64,000 nt of DNA from Shewanella nanhaiensis (GCF_019457885.1 NZ_JAHZST010000001.1:434001-498000); one strand, 5' to 3'; shown: positions 45,246 through 54,588, counted from the first letter of the stretch. Program-made: numbers and translations. The notes: generated from the letters alone by a model not told the origin.

Positions 45246-45641
45246 TTATCTTGCGGGTACCGCTTTCATCAAGACCTCGGTGGTGAACTTATCGTTATTG
45301 ATCACGGGGAAGCGGTCATAGGTTTGAAAAATCACCTGCCCCTGATATTGGATCATCGCCACCACACCATAGTTCACATCACCTTTGACCGTGTCAGCTG
45401 GAAGAATAAACTTAAAGGGAACGGGCGCTCTAGCAATATCAAAGCTCTTTTGCGCCATGATGGCACCGGGCGTGTCAAGGTCGATAATCGCAATGGTAAT
45501 AGAGCTACCTTGAGGCAGATTAATTCTCTCAAGATAACCGGCGGCGCCGTTAACGATCACAGGCTGCTCCTCCTGCACCGTGACACACGCAGTTAAAAAT
45601 AGGCAACAGATCAGTACCGCGCTTTTCATCAATTTAATCAT
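45246..45641 (-). CDS. short YbaY/YscW-type lipoprotein
   Basis: A 131-residue lipoprotein; signal ends LTAC with C19 as the lipid site (ATG at 45641, or 45629 giving MKSAVL). The mature domain follows the same pattern as the protein at 42089-42520: YLERINLPQGSSITIAII, then PVPFKFILPADTVKGDVNYGV and VIFQTYDRFPV. Function unknown; it probably sits in the outer membrane. Its stop codon is followed by a strong terminator, so it is monocistronic. Confidence 0.8.
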   Translation of the reverse strand: MIKLMKSAVLICCLFLTACVTVQEEQPVIVNGAAGYLERINLPQGSSITIAIIDLDTPGAIMAQKSFDIARAPVPFKFILPADTVKGDVNYGVVAMIQYQGQVIFQTYDRFPVINNDKFTTEVLMKAVPAR

Positions 45642-45682
45642 TTCACAATCCTTTTCACTTACTTCAATGCTTCACTTCTAAC

Positions 45683-46549
45683 CTAGTTATCACTCTTCAT
45701 TCTGATCAAGCCTTCTTGAGTCGCCGAGGCAACTAACTGGCCTTGTCGGTTAAAGAACTGCCCCTTAACAAACCCTCTGCCGCCACCAGCATTAGGACTC
45801 TCATTGCTATAGAGTAACCAATCATTAAGATCCAATGGGCGATGAAACCACATCGCATGATCTATGGTCGCCATTCGCATTCCTGGAGTTAAAAATGAAA
45901 CCCCATGGGGCTGAGCAGCCGTCACTAGGAAGTTAAAATCTGATGCATAGGCCAGCAGGTACTCATTTACCGAATGCTCACTAGGTACACAGCCATTAGC
46001 GCGGATCCAGATATGTCGTTTCGCTTCCCTAGCTTTAGGGTTAAATGGATTTTGTGGATCGACTAAGCGCATCTCTATCGGCGAGTCCGCCATAAACTTG
46101 TCCAACATCTTAGTCGGCACTTTATCCCTTAAGGTCATCGCCAACTCTTGCTGGTTCAGCAACCCATCAGGACCGGGCACATCTGGCATCAATGCTTGAT
46201 GCTCAAACCCCTCTTCATGCTCCTGAAATGAACAGGTCATATAGAAGATAGGGCGGCCTTTTTGAATGGCCTTGACTCGTCTTGCGCTGAAACTGCCACC
46301 GTCTCGCATGATCTCAACATCATAGACGATAGGCTGCTTCTCATCGCCAGCACGTAAAAAGTAGGAGTGAAAGGAGTGGACCTGACGTGTGGGCGCCACC
46401 GTCTGTTTCGCTGCACTTAAGGCTTGGCCCATCACTTGCCCGCCAAAAACATGACCAAAGCCCAAGTCTTGGCTTTGACCACGAAATAAACCAACCTCTA
46501 TCTGCTCCAATGAGAGTAACGCGAGCAGATCATCCAATACTTGACTCAT
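45683..46549 (-). CDS. tesB: acyl-CoA thioesterase II
   Basis: A 288-residue double-hotdog thioesterase that hydrolyses medium- and long-chain acyl-CoAs. Family marks include [55 protein letters not shown] and the C-terminal [21 protein letters not shown]. The active-site Asp, Gln and Thr cannot be placed by eye with certainty, but DHAMWFH and [10 protein letters not shown] are the expected regions. ATG 46549 with AGAGGTCG before it gives a length close to E. coli TesB (286); the frame extends eight codons further. Confidence 0.94.
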   Translation of the reverse strand: MSQVLDDLLALLSLEQIEVGLFRGQSQDLGFGHVFGGQVMGQALSAAKQTVAPTRQVHSFHSYFLRAGDEKQPIVYDVEIMRDGGSFSARRVKAIQKGRPIFYMTCSFQEHEEGFEHQALMPDVPGPDGLLNQQELAMTLRDKVPTKMLDKFMADSPIEMRLVDPQNPFNPKAREAKRHIWIRANGCVPSEHSVNEYLLAYASDFNFLVTAAQPHGVSFLTPGMRMATIDHAMWFHRPLDLNDWLLYSNESPNAGGGRGFVKGQFFNRQGQLVASATQEGLIRMKSDN

Positions 46550-46662
46550 TCGACCTCTAAATCCCCAATTCATCGACCCACTAGCTTAACTCAGATAACC
46601 TGGTTTAAGCTAGGATTTTACGGGTGAGGTTTTGGTTCAAATCCTATGAGTAAAAGGTATAA

Positions 46663-47583
46663 CTATTCAATACTAATATGGTGTTCAGACGCCCCTCGCC
46701 TTGCCCAAGCTAATACCTGAGCTTCACCGCTATTATGCAGATTAACAGGCTGAGCGTGATGAAGCTGCTCCCAACCAGAGATCAACACCTCAGGCTTACA
46801 GGAGTCAGAATCAAGATACATAGGCTTAAACTCAGTAAACTGCCCATGACTAACACTGCCCGCAGCAGTTAATAGATGTTGGCCAGAGGGAGCCCCTGGG
46901 CTACAGAGAAACAGCATTGCAGCAGTTATCGATGAGGTGGAAAACAGGGGCTTAACCGATGATGCTAACCTATCCTTTGTCATTGAGGTCAACGCATGGG
47001 GCGTTAGGCTATTGACCTTAATATCATGTTCCGCGCCCTCCATATGCAGGCTATTAACTAGGCCTATCAAAGCCATCTTACTTGCACTGTATGAGGTTTC
47101 ATACATGTCACCGTAGAGTGCGCTGGCACCACAGCTCATCATTACTCTGCCGTAACCTTGGTGTTTCATTTGGCTCCACACCGCTTTGGTCATGTAGAAA
47201 CTACCGTTGAGATCGACATCTAACTGCTCCTGCCACATCTCAACGGTTAGGCTATCAAAGGTGCAGGAGCGATGTACGCCAGCATTATTGACCAAAATAT
47301 CGATATGGCCCCACAGCTCGACAATTTCATCAATAACACGTTTCACCCCTTGATTGTCCCTCACATCAAGCTGGAACATGCAAGCCGTTGCCCCTAACTC
47401 TTCAATAGCCTTATGGCAGAAGATAAGGTTGGGAGAATCGATTCTGCCTCGTTTTTCACTTATCGAAACAGAGGTATCAATGAGCGCAACTTTAGCGCCT
47501 CTCTCGGCTAAGGCAAGTGCATAAGCTCTCCCTAAACCTGTTCCAGCCCCTGTAATAACGGCAACCTGATCATCAAAACGCAT
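46663..47583 (-). CDS. SDR-family oxidoreductase with C-terminal extension
   Basis: A 306-residue SDR like the dehydrogenase domain of multifunctional beta-oxidation enzymes: GAGTGLGRAYALALAERGAKVAL, LVNNAGVHR and YSASKMALIG (catalytic Tyr/Lys) with the Ser in MMSCGASALYGD. About 60 residues beyond the SDR core (CKPEVLISGWEQLHHAQPVNL) form an extra region not typical of FabG. The substrate is unknown; a 3-hydroxyacyl-CoA is plausible by similarity. Its start at 47583 is followed upstream by a repeat-rich gap. Confidence 0.85.
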   Translation of the reverse strand: MRFDDQVAVITGAGTGLGRAYALALAERGAKVALIDTSVSISEKRGRIDSPNLIFCHKAIEELGATACMFQLDVRDNQGVKRVIDEIVELWGHIDILVNNAGVHRSCTFDSLTVEMWQEQLDVDLNGSFYMTKAVWSQMKHQGYGRVMMSCGASALYGDMYETSYSASKMALIGLVNSLHMEGAEHDIKVNSLTPHALTSMTKDRLASSVKPLFSTSSITAAMLFLCSPGAPSGQHLLTAAGSVSHGQFTEFKPMYLDSDSCKPEVLISGWEQLHHAQPVNLHNSGEAQVLAWARRGASEHHISIE

Positions 47584-47669
47584 CGATACCTTTCCTCATT
47601 GAATAGTTCAATACCTAACCCAGAGCTCTGTTGAGAACAGACTCAGCCCAGCAAATCGACTAACCATCA

Positions 47670-47725
47670 TATACCCAAGCGACCTCAAAATACTGAATCC
47701 TGCACCTTGAAGTTGTTTGGGTATA
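47670..47725. repeat. MITE-like element A2, short copy with TATACCCAA ends
   Basis: A 56-bp relative of the element at 26551-26817. It begins TATACCCAAGCGACCTCAA and ends with CTGAATCCTGCACCTTGAAG, then TTGTTTGGGTATA; the interior is lost. The right end differs from the longer copy at one base over 33 (T for A in GAAGTTG). Confidence 0.7.
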
Positions 47726-47835
47726 AGACCATAGGCCAATAAAATTTTCTTTGAGCGAGATAACAAAACCGCGCACAATTTCAACAATATAGCCAACATG
47801 ACTTAGGTCTATTGAAAAGGTATAATGTGTGGCTT

Positions 47836-48101
47836 ATACCAATCAGTATAAAGATTTGATCGCTCAGCGAGAATTTAGTGGTCCTGAGGCAAGGCAACGA
47901 GTGAAAAGCATAGTTATTCTACGGTTAAGCTCGTTAACACAGCATCAGCACCGCTAAAACTCGCCTGTAAGGAGTGTTTTTGGCTGCCTACTTCTGCGTT
48001 GAATGAGCTCATAAGGGAACAACCATTATGTCATCCATTCGCCTTGAATTAGGTTGCCAAAAAACACTCTGAGTAGATCAACTTCTTATACTGATTGGTA
48101 T
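47836..48101. repeat. MITE-like element B with ATACCAATCAGTATAA ends
   Basis: A 266-bp non-coding element bounded by a perfect 16-bp inverted repeat (47836-47851 and 48086-48101), with a further matching TTGATC four bases inside each end. No transposase frame is inside. Solo ends occur at 21075, 24825 and 32262. The element fills most of the gap between the SDR gene and menA. No target duplication is clear, although the outer flanks are A+T-rich. Confidence 0.78.
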
Positions 48102-48162
48102 TATATTGCCTAGTAACTAATTACAGCTAGGCTCATCTCAACCTATTAAATCGATTAATTAA

Positions 48163-49035
48163 ATGAACCCTTGGATACTGGCCATAAGGCCTCGCACCTT
48201 GCCAGCGGCAATTGGTCCGCTCTTAGTGGGCAACATATTAGCGCTGCAGTTAACCCAATTTAGCCCCCTCATCGCCTGTGTCTCTATGCTATGTGCTGTA
48301 TTGCTGCAGATAGCCGTTAACTTGGCCAACGACTACTTTGACTTTAAGAGTGGCGTCGATACTGAGGAGCGATTAGGCCCAGTTCGTGTGACCCAAAGCG
48401 GACTCCTCTCCCCCACAAAAGTGCGTAATGCTATGTCTCTATGCCTACTACTTGCACTTTTGGTTGGCTCCTACCTTATTTGGCATGGTGGCTGGCCTAT
48501 TGCCGTACTGGCTGCTGCCGCTATCTTAGGCGCTCTATGTTATAGCGGTGGTCCCTATCCATTAGCCTCTCACGGACTGGGTGAGCTTGCTGCGTTTGTT
48601 TTCTTTGGCTTAGTGGCAGTGGTAGGAAGTTATTATCTACAAGCGGGAGAGACCAGCGTTCAAGCTTGGATTTTAGGAGCGGCGATCGGCTCTCTTAATG
48701 CTGCCATCATGTTGGTCAATAATACCCGGGACATGGTCACAGACACTAAAGCAGGCAAACAGACATTGGCTGTTCGTCTCGGTTTAGGCCAAGCAAGAGT
48801 GCTTTATCAAGCTTTTGTCTACCTGCCTTTTGCACTTATCATCGCGGGGTTCTTTCTTGGGTTCCTTCCAGGGTTGCCGGTTTTACTAGCGGGACTGTCG
48901 CTTATCATCGCCCGTAAACTTAACACAGACTTTAGTCAGACCTCTGGAGCTGAACTCAACCCGCTACTGGGAAGAACAGCTAAGCTGACCATGATATTCA
49001 GCGCACTTTTTAGTATTGGCTTAGTATTTGTTTAA
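48163..49035 (+). CDS. menA: 1,4-dihydroxy-2-naphthoate octaprenyltransferase
   Basis: A 290-residue membrane enzyme of the UbiA superfamily that attaches a polyprenyl tail to DHNA in menaquinone synthesis. The two Asp-rich substrate and metal motifs are NLANDYFDFKSG (about 53-64) and NNTRDMVTDTKAGKQTL (near 186). Nine or so membrane segments, beginning WILAIRPRTLPAAIGPLLVG, are visible. MenA is the expected homologue for a bacterium that uses menaquinone for anaerobic respiration. It is monocistronic, with the MITE-like element B just upstream. Confidence 0.94.
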   Translation: MNPWILAIRPRTLPAAIGPLLVGNILALQLTQFSPLIACVSMLCAVLLQIAVNLANDYFDFKSGVDTEERLGPVRVTQSGLLSPTKVRNAMSLCLLLALLVGSYLIWHGGWPIAVLAAAAILGALCYSGGPYPLASHGLGELAAFVFFGLVAVVGSYYLQAGETSVQAWILGAAIGSLNAAIMLVNNTRDMVTDTKAGKQTLAVRLGLGQARVLYQAFVYLPFALIIAGFFLGFLPGLPVLLAGLSLIIARKLNTDFSQTSGAELNPLLGRTAKLTMIFSALFSIGLVFV

Positions 49036-49125
49036 CGCTGGCTTGGTATTGGTTTAAGCTAAAAAGATAAGCTTGAGATTGGAGCACCATAGACTTGATG
49101 CTCCATTTAGATCTACAGAGAGATT

Positions 49126-49377
49126 ATGACCTGTAAAAACTGTAATAGCTCACTGTTTCAACAAAAGATAGGCAGATGTAAAAGCTGCATGTGGCAGTTA
49201 ACCTTACTATCACTTATCAGCTGGCCACTGTGGTGGTACTTTTACTCCGATGCTCCCAAACAGATAAACTCAATCGCCCTACTGTTTTTTTGCACTGCTT
49301 TTACCGGTTTGCTCTCCCTGCACCTACTGGTGCTGGGTTATCGCACCCTCATTGACTGGTTTAATTCAAAGCGCTAA
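49126..49377 (+). CDS. small zinc-ribbon membrane protein (DUF3624-like)
   Basis: An 83-residue protein with four N-terminal Cys in two pairs (CKNC and CKSC, positions 3, 6, 18 and 21) that look like a zinc ribbon, followed by two hydrophobic helices (MWQLTLLSLISWPLWWYFY and SIALLFFCTAFTGLLSLHLLV) and a basic tail. The pattern resembles the DUF3624 family of Vibrio and Shewanella; function is unknown. It lies 90 bases after menA on the same strand and may be transcribed with it. Family assignment is from recall. Confidence 0.65.
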   Translation: MTCKNCNSSLFQQKIGRCKSCMWQLTLLSLISWPLWWYFYSDAPKQINSIALLFFCTAFTGLLSLHLLVLGYRTLIDWFNSKR

Positions 49378-49387
49378 ACAGAAAATA

Positions 49388-49795
49388 CTAGTTAGCGAGT
49401 TTAGCTGGTAAGTGGAACTCAATCACATTGTCATCTGGATCTCTGATAAAGAGAAACATGGCGCCACTTGGAACAGTGATAGGCCCTTCGGTAACTGGGA
49501 ACTCCAGTTCAGCTAGTTTTTCCTGCACGGCTTTAATATCATTTATCTCAAGTGCAATATGGGTGAAGCCAGTATGCTTGTTTGGCACATCCATCAACAC
49601 ATTAAGCACCTCATCTTCAGAGCCATTAAGAATAAAGTTAATATTGATCCCACAAGGGTGTTCCATCACTGCAACGGGTTCAGGTCCAATCGGCCCCTCA
49701 ATAAACTCAAAACCTAGTTTTTCATAAAATGCTCGTGAAATGGCTAAGCTCTTTACTCTCAACCCCACATGATTAATTCTGACAATCTCTTTCAT
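49388..49795 (-). CDS. VOC-family (glyoxalase/dioxygenase-like) protein
   Basis: A 135-residue protein with the vicinal oxygen chelate fold: HVGLRVKSLAISRAFYEKLGF at the start, AVMEHPCGININFILNG, FTHIALEINDI and FIRDPDDNVIEF at the end. Metal ligand candidates are H9, the HIALE region His and the final Glu in NVIEFH. Glyoxalase I, methylmalonyl-CoA epimerase and dioxygenases share this fold; the substrate cannot be named. It is convergent with the zinc-ribbon gene, with 10 bases between them. Confidence 0.85.
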   Translation of the reverse strand: MKEIVRINHVGLRVKSLAISRAFYEKLGFEFIEGPIGPEPVAVMEHPCGININFILNGSEDEVLNVLMDVPNKHTGFTHIALEINDIKAVQEKLAELEFPVTEGPITVPSGAMFLFIRDPDDNVIEFHLPAKLAN

Positions 49796-49846
49796 CTCAC
49801 CCTCTTATTATTCTTAATTTATTCGCTACAACACACAATTTCCTCT

Positions 49847-50683
49847 TTAATCTGTGCTTTTATAAGCCATTAATTCAACAGGAGCAATATATCCGCCACG
49901 AATATTCTTGAGCATATTGTCTACCTTCACTGCTGTATGAGCCCCCATTAAAGTGTGTAACCCCAGTGGAGGTGGGCCTCCTTGGGCCTGATTACGCTCC
50001 TTCATCTTGCTGAAAAATTCGAGTCCAAATTCACGCCTTTCATTAATATCTCCCACAATAAATCCAGCCTGAATCAATGCAGCTTGATATTCATCTAAAG
50101 TACTTAAATGGCTGTAACTGGCCTCTGTCGCCCAAGGGACAGGATAAGCTAAAGCGCCGCTCTCCATTCTCATGATGTCATACAGAGCAAACGTACTTCC
50201 AGGCTTAAGCACTCGATAGATTTCACGAAATAGGGTCTGTTTATCCTTAATATTCATGCCAACATGAAATTGGGTGGCACCATGAAATTGACTATCTTCA
50301 AAGGGCATAGAGAGAGCGCTGCCTTGATATAAGCTGACACGTTCATCGAGCCCAACCCATTGAGACAGTACATTTCCGGTTTCAATATACTCGGCGGTCA
50401 GATCGATCCCGCAGACTCGGTTGTTAAAGTGATTAGCGATAAAACGAGCCGCGCCACCTAAACCACAGCCCACATCAAGAATATCTTGCTCTGCAGAGAA
50501 GTTAACTTGAGACAGAAGATGTTCGGTGGCCAATCGACCACCAATGTGGAACTCATCGACGGGAGCAATATCCGCTAAAGTGAGCTTATCAATGCTATTA
50601 CCCTGCTTACTCAACGCAGCTTGAATTGCGCTGAGGAGCTCACCATGGGTGTAATGTTGTGAAACTAAGTTATCCGTAGCCAT
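49847..50683 (-). CDS. class I SAM-dependent methyltransferase
   Basis: A 278-residue methyltransferase. Motif I is ILDVGCGLGGAARFIA, followed by CGIDLTAEYI, and a mid-region FHGATQFHVGMNIKDKQTLFREIYRVLKPGSTFALYDIM that is typical of type 11 methyltransferases acting on small amines or quinone-like substrates (the glycine-sarcosine methyltransferase group is a near relative). The N-terminus (LVSQHYTHGELLSAIQ) is a common feature of that group. The acceptor is unknown. It follows the VOC gene upstream by about 50 bases in the same direction and may be co-transcribed. Confidence 0.87.
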   Translation of the reverse strand: MATDNLVSQHYTHGELLSAIQAALSKQGNSIDKLTLADIAPVDEFHIGGRLATEHLLSQVNFSAEQDILDVGCGLGGAARFIANHFNNRVCGIDLTAEYIETGNVLSQWVGLDERVSLYQGSALSMPFEDSQFHGATQFHVGMNIKDKQTLFREIYRVLKPGSTFALYDIMRMESGALAYPVPWATEASYSHLSTLDEYQAALIQAGFIVGDINERREFGLEFFSKMKERNQAQGGPPPLGLHTLMGAHTAVKVDNMLKNIRGGYIAPVELMAYKSTD

Positions 50684-50759
50684 ATGAGATCCTCAAACAA
50701 ACCTAATTCATCTATTTAGACTAGATTTGCAACCCCATGAGGTCAAGTGCCACTAGAGG

Positions 50760-51317
50760 TTACTGAACTGTACCATCGGCATTATAGAAAGCAGGCTTAA
50801 CCACCACCTCACCTGTTGTGAAGGTATAGTCCATCACTTGAGTCGTCTCACCGCGCTGAATAAAATAGAGATCGCGATAGATGCACCTGTCTGTACCATA
50901 GGTGTAAGCAATATCCACATCTGCGGTCATCAACTCATCATCGGTAACATGGGCAATGGTAAAATCTGTGTTAGTAATACCATGCCACAACTCTTCACAA
51001 GCTTCGAATGTTTTGCCATTTGTGCCATCATTTATCCCCGATGTTGAGTAAGGGTAACCTGCTGGGCTAGATGCAACATTGCCCTCACCAAAGCTTGCCA
51101 ACTTGTCTATTGCGCCAGTATTTCCCTCGGCTAACCAACCACTGTGATATAGCTTTACCGCGTTTTCAAATGCTGCAAACTGTCCATCCATTGCCGCTCT
51201 TCTAGCATCCCCCTGTAGGTCGATAAACTTTGGCAGCGCCACAACTGCCAAGAGCCCTAAGATGATAATCACGACCACTAACTCAATTAAGGTAAACCCA
51301 CTGATACGACGTTTCAT
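50760..51317 (-). CDS. orphan type IV prepilin / MSHA-pilin-like protein
   Basis: A 185-residue prepilin. The N-terminus MKRRISG-FTLIELVVVIII is a class III signal cleaved after G7 by prepilin peptidase, with F at +1 and E at +5 as required, and a hydrophobic helix continues to about residue 29. The C-terminal part is Cys-containing (EACEELWHG and DRCIYRD), suggesting a disulfide loop. The pattern is like MSHA-type pilins. There are no other pilus genes next to it, so it is an orphan subunit that would use machinery encoded elsewhere. Confidence 0.85.
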   Translation of the reverse strand: MKRRISGFTLIELVVVIIILGLLAVVALPKFIDLQGDARRAAMDGQFAAFENAVKLYHSGWLAEGNTGAIDKLASFGEGNVASSPAGYPYSTSGINDGTNGKTFEACEELWHGITNTDFTIAHVTDDELMTADVDIAYTYGTDRCIYRDLYFIQRGETTQVMDYTFTTGEVVVKPAFYNADGTVQ

Positions 51318-51511
51318 CTCTTTCCTCGATTAAGGTTCAATACAAATACAATCGGTATAGAGCGCCTAAGCGCAAAAATTCGACGCGCAAGTGTACTCTT
51401 AGACTTTGGGCTTTTATTTGACCTATGCCTAATAAATGGCAATGAATCATAGATGCAGGTAAGATCCCCCCTCAAAAAATGTTACCGAACGAAAGAGTGA
51501 GTTAGTCTGAG

Positions 51512-53785
51512 ATGAGTAGAAAAATTGAGTTGTTAGCGCCCGGCGGCGATGTTGAAGCAATTAAGGCCGCCATTGTTGCCGGTGCAAACGCAGTCTATTG
51601 TGGGTTAGATACCTTTAATGCCCGTAACCGCGCTGCAAACCTCTCATTTGATGATCTCTGCGGCATCCTCAGACTTGCCCATCAGTTTGACTGTGAAGTG
51701 TTTCTTACGATTAATGTGGTGATATTAGAGCAGGAGCTGCCGGCACTCTTTAAGCTGCTCAATCAGTTAGTTAATACCAGCTTAGATGGCATAATCGTTC
51801 AAGACTTAGGCCTATTTAACCTCGTCAAAAAACATTTCCCGACACTGGATATCCACGCATCGACTCAACTAACCACCCATAATGAAGGTCAAATCCTATT
51901 TCTAAATAAGATAGGTGCCTCTCGAGTTAATCTATCACGTGAACTCAATTTACCCGAGATAGCATCATTAACAGCACTTGCCCACCAGCACGATATGCTC
52001 ACCGAAGTATTTGTCCATGGCTCGCTCTGTATCGCTTTCTCCGGCCAGTGTTACTCCAGTTCAGTCAGTGTTGGAAATTCAGGTAACCGTGGCCGCTGCA
52101 GTCAGGCTTGTCGCGATGAGTACGAAGAGACAGCTGCAGGCAATAAATACCCGCTGAATTTAAAAGACAACTCAGCCTATTTCGACCTGCCAGAGTTAGT
52201 TGAAGCTCAAGTTGATTCTCTTAAGATTGAGGGACGCATTAAAGGCGCTCATTATGTCTATACCGTTGTTGATAGCTGGCGTAAACAGATAAATCAGTTT
52301 GTCGAAACAGGTAAGCTTCTCGATGATGACTCAAACCTTTATAAGGTATTCAATCGCGACTTTACCAACTCCTTCCTCAAAGGAAACCTGACCAAAGGGA
52401 TGTTTATAGACAACCCTCGCGATAACAGTGTTAACCACGCCATCGAGCAGAAAAATGCGATATCAGTGGTACAGATCCAAGAGGTTAGACGGGGGCTAAG
52501 AGCCGACAAGAATGAGTTAGGCGCCTCCCTTGAGCAGAAGATACAACATCTCAATATCGACAAGATCTCATTAACCCTGAACTTTTCTGGGACAGAAGGC
52601 ACGCCGTTAACCATCAAGGCCGGTGTGACAGCGAAATCAAATCAGCTGACAGAGGACACAGAGTTTAATGAATTTACCCTAAACTCTGACACTAAGCTGC
52701 GAAAGTCAGACAAGCCACTTTATGCCGATGTGCTAGAGAAGCGCTTTAGAAGCTTTAACGATTCAAACTATATTATCCAAGCCTATGATTTTGATCAGCT
52801 AGCAGAGAATTTAAGTATTCCCTTTAAGGAGCTAACCGCCCTTAAAAATAGATTGGCATTTTTACTCAATGACTCAGTTGAAGTCATTGCCCCTGTCGAG
52901 CCACCTAAACTTATTCAAGCAGAGAAAATAGAAGCTTCACCTAAGCTGTCTCTGCTTATCTGTGATGAAAAAGATGCTCACCTGTGTGATGTTACTAAGG
53001 CTGATATCTACTTTAAACTGCCTGAGAGCTTTAAAAAGGGCTGTAATAAATATATCGAACTGCTACAACGCAACCCAAGATTCATCCCATGGTTTCCAGC
53101 TGTACTTATCGGCAAGGATTACATCGAAGCGGTGCGGATCCTTGAGCAGGTCAAGCCTAAACGTATCGTCAGCAACAACACAGGTGTCGCCTACAAAGCC
53201 TTTGAGATGGGCATTGACTGGATAGCAGGGCCTTTTCTCAATACCACTAACTCCTATGCTCTACTAACGATGCAGGAGGAGTTAAACTGTTCCGGTGCGT
53301 TTATCTCCAACGAGATAAACCGGATGCAGATCCGCAATATCAAACGTCCAGCCGGATTTAAACTGCTCTACAGCATCTATCACCCCATATTGATGATGAC
53401 CAGCAGACAGTGCTTCTTCCAGCAAACCGTTGGTTGTAATAAGCCAAGCATTGAGGATGGCTGTATGCTTAAATGTGAAAAAGCCACCACGATTACGAAC
53501 GTCAAAGGGATCTCCTTTGCCGTTGATAAACAAAAAGGCGGTTACCCAAGCATCTATAATGATGAGCAGTTCCTCAACCTTGATGCCATTAAGGATTTCT
53601 CAGATCTCTTTGATGAGTTCTTTATCGATCTGACCGATATCGGTTCTGGCTCTAAAGCTAAGCTAGACAAGATCCAGTTAATTGAGCATTTCGAGAACCT
53701 ACTTAAGGGTGATGAAGATGCGGTTTCACAGCTAAATACTATGGTGACACTCTCAACCAACGCCCAATACCAACAAGGATTGTGA
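51512..53785 (+). CDS. U32 peptidase-family protein, RlhA-like
   Basis: A 757-residue protein of the U32 family. The core is MSRKIELLAPGGDVEAIKAA, GANAVYCGLDTFNAR, DLGLFNLVKKHFP, and the U32 Cys cluster around FSGQCYSSS, GRCSQACR, continuing with LNLKDNSAY and IKGAHYVYTVVD. Further Cys (RQCFFQQTVGC, GCMLKC) occur near the C-terminus. E. coli relatives RlhA and TrhP hydroxylate 23S rRNA and tRNA and probably carry iron-sulfur clusters; despite the name, peptidase activity is doubtful. It is longer than RlhA (653 residues), so orthology is tentative. Monocistronic; ATG at 51512. Confidence 0.88.
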   Translation: MSRKIELLAPGGDVEAIKAAIVAGANAVYCGLDTFNARNRAANLSFDDLCGILRLAHQFDCEVFLTINVVILEQELPALFKLLNQLVNTSLDGIIVQDLGLFNLVKKHFPTLDIHASTQLTTHNEGQILFLNKIGASRVNLSRELNLPEIASLTALAHQHDMLTEVFVHGSLCIAFSGQCYSSSVSVGNSGNRGRCSQACRDEYEETAAGNKYPLNLKDNSAYFDLPELVEAQVDSLKIEGRIKGAHYVYTVVDSWRKQINQFVETGKLLDDDSNLYKVFNRDFTNSFLKGNLTKGMFIDNPRDNSVNHAIEQKNAISVVQIQEVRRGLRADKNELGASLEQKIQHLNIDKISLTLNFSGTEGTPLTIKAGVTAKSNQLTEDTEFNEFTLNSDTKLRKSDKPLYADVLEKRFRSFNDSNYIIQAYDFDQLAENLSIPFKELTALKNRLAFLLNDSVEVIAPVEPPKLIQAEKIEASPKLSLLICDEKDAHLCDVTKADIYFKLPESFKKGCNKYIELLQRNPRFIPWFPAVLIGKDYIEAVRILEQVKPKRIVSNNTGVAYKAFEMGIDWIAGPFLNTTNSYALLTMQEELNCSGAFISNEINRMQIRNIKRPAGFKLLYSIYHPILMMTSRQCFFQQTVGCNKPSIEDGCMLKCEKATTITNVKGISFAVDKQKGGYPSIYNDEQFLNLDAIKDFSDLFDEFFIDLTDIGSGSKAKLDKIQLIEHFENLLKGDEDAVSQLNTMVTLSTNAQYQQGL

Positions 53786-53888
53786 TCAGCAAAAGTGGTA
53801 ATCGATAAGTAGAATAGAGATAAAGCTAACATACTCGATCTTATAAGGCTTTATCTCTACTAAAAACAAATAACCTACGAGAGCATCT

Positions 53889-54551
53889 ATGCCGCTTCCC
53901 ATACTCTACTCACTTCAACACTGCCCCTACGCCATACGCGCAAGAATGGGGCTGTTACTGGCAAATCAGCCGGTATTGCTGCGGGCCATAGTGATGAAAA
54001 ACAAACCTCAGGCCATGCTAGAGATCTCACCTAAGGGAACGGTTCCTGTGCTGATTGTTGAAGATAGCAATACTACTGAAGTGATTGATGAGAGCCTAGA
54101 TATTATGCTCTGGGCACTTAACAAAGATGACCCTTATAATCTGCTCCACCCTCAAACACCCCAGGCTCTGCCTCAAATGCTCGATCTCATTGACTACAAT
54201 GACAAAGTATTTAAGCCATTGTTAGAGCAGTACAAAAGTGCCAAGCGGTATCACAAAGACTCAGAAGCATATGATAGAGCTCAATGCGAAGTATTTATCA
54301 AGCAACTGGAGCTAAAGCTAAACCAGCATCAATTCATCATGGGCGATACGCTCAGCTTGGCAGACTACGCGCTACTTCCTTTTGTGCGTCAGTTTGCCCG
54401 AGCCGATCGCCACAAGTACCTAGCCGCTCCCTACCCTAAGCTGCAACACTGGTTAAAGACCCATCTGGACAGCCCACTTTTCTCAAAAGCCATGACCAAA
54501 TACTCCCTCTGGCTTGATAGTGGTGAAGAGCACCTATTTGGTGAAAAATAG
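53889..54551 (+). CDS. glutathione S-transferase family protein
   Basis: A 220-residue protein with an N-terminal thioredoxin-like domain (PILYSLQHCPYAIRARM, with C12 in the active-site position, as in Omega/Cys-type GSTs) and the SPKGTVPVLIVED cis-Pro segment. A helical C-terminal domain follows (LDLIDYNDKVFKPLLEQY). Cys-type enzymes deglutathionylate or reduce instead of conjugating. The partner substrate is not known. It ends at a strong bidirectional terminator shared with gnd. Confidence 0.88.
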   Translation: MPLPILYSLQHCPYAIRARMGLLLANQPVLLRAIVMKNKPQAMLEISPKGTVPVLIVEDSNTTEVIDESLDIMLWALNKDDPYNLLHPQTPQALPQMLDLIDYNDKVFKPLLEQYKSAKRYHKDSEAYDRAQCEVFIKQLELKLNQHQFIMGDTLSLADYALLPFVRQFARADRHKYLAAPYPKLQHWLKTHLDSPLFSKAMTKYSLWLDSGEEHLFGEK

Positions 54552-54554
54552 GTA

Positions 54555-54588
54555 TAAAAAAAAGCCGAACATTAATGCTCGGCGTTTA
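54555..54588. terminator. bidirectional terminator between GST gene and gnd
   Basis: AAAAAAAAGCCGA-A-CAT-TA-ATG-C-TCGGCGTTTATA forms a long hairpin with A and T runs on either side, between convergent genes. Confidence 0.8.

Noticed and set aside
47608..47799. A 63-residue reading frame on the minus strand upstream of the SDR gene
   Set aside because: Lies across element A2; same repeat-derived peptide, no independent sign of coding.
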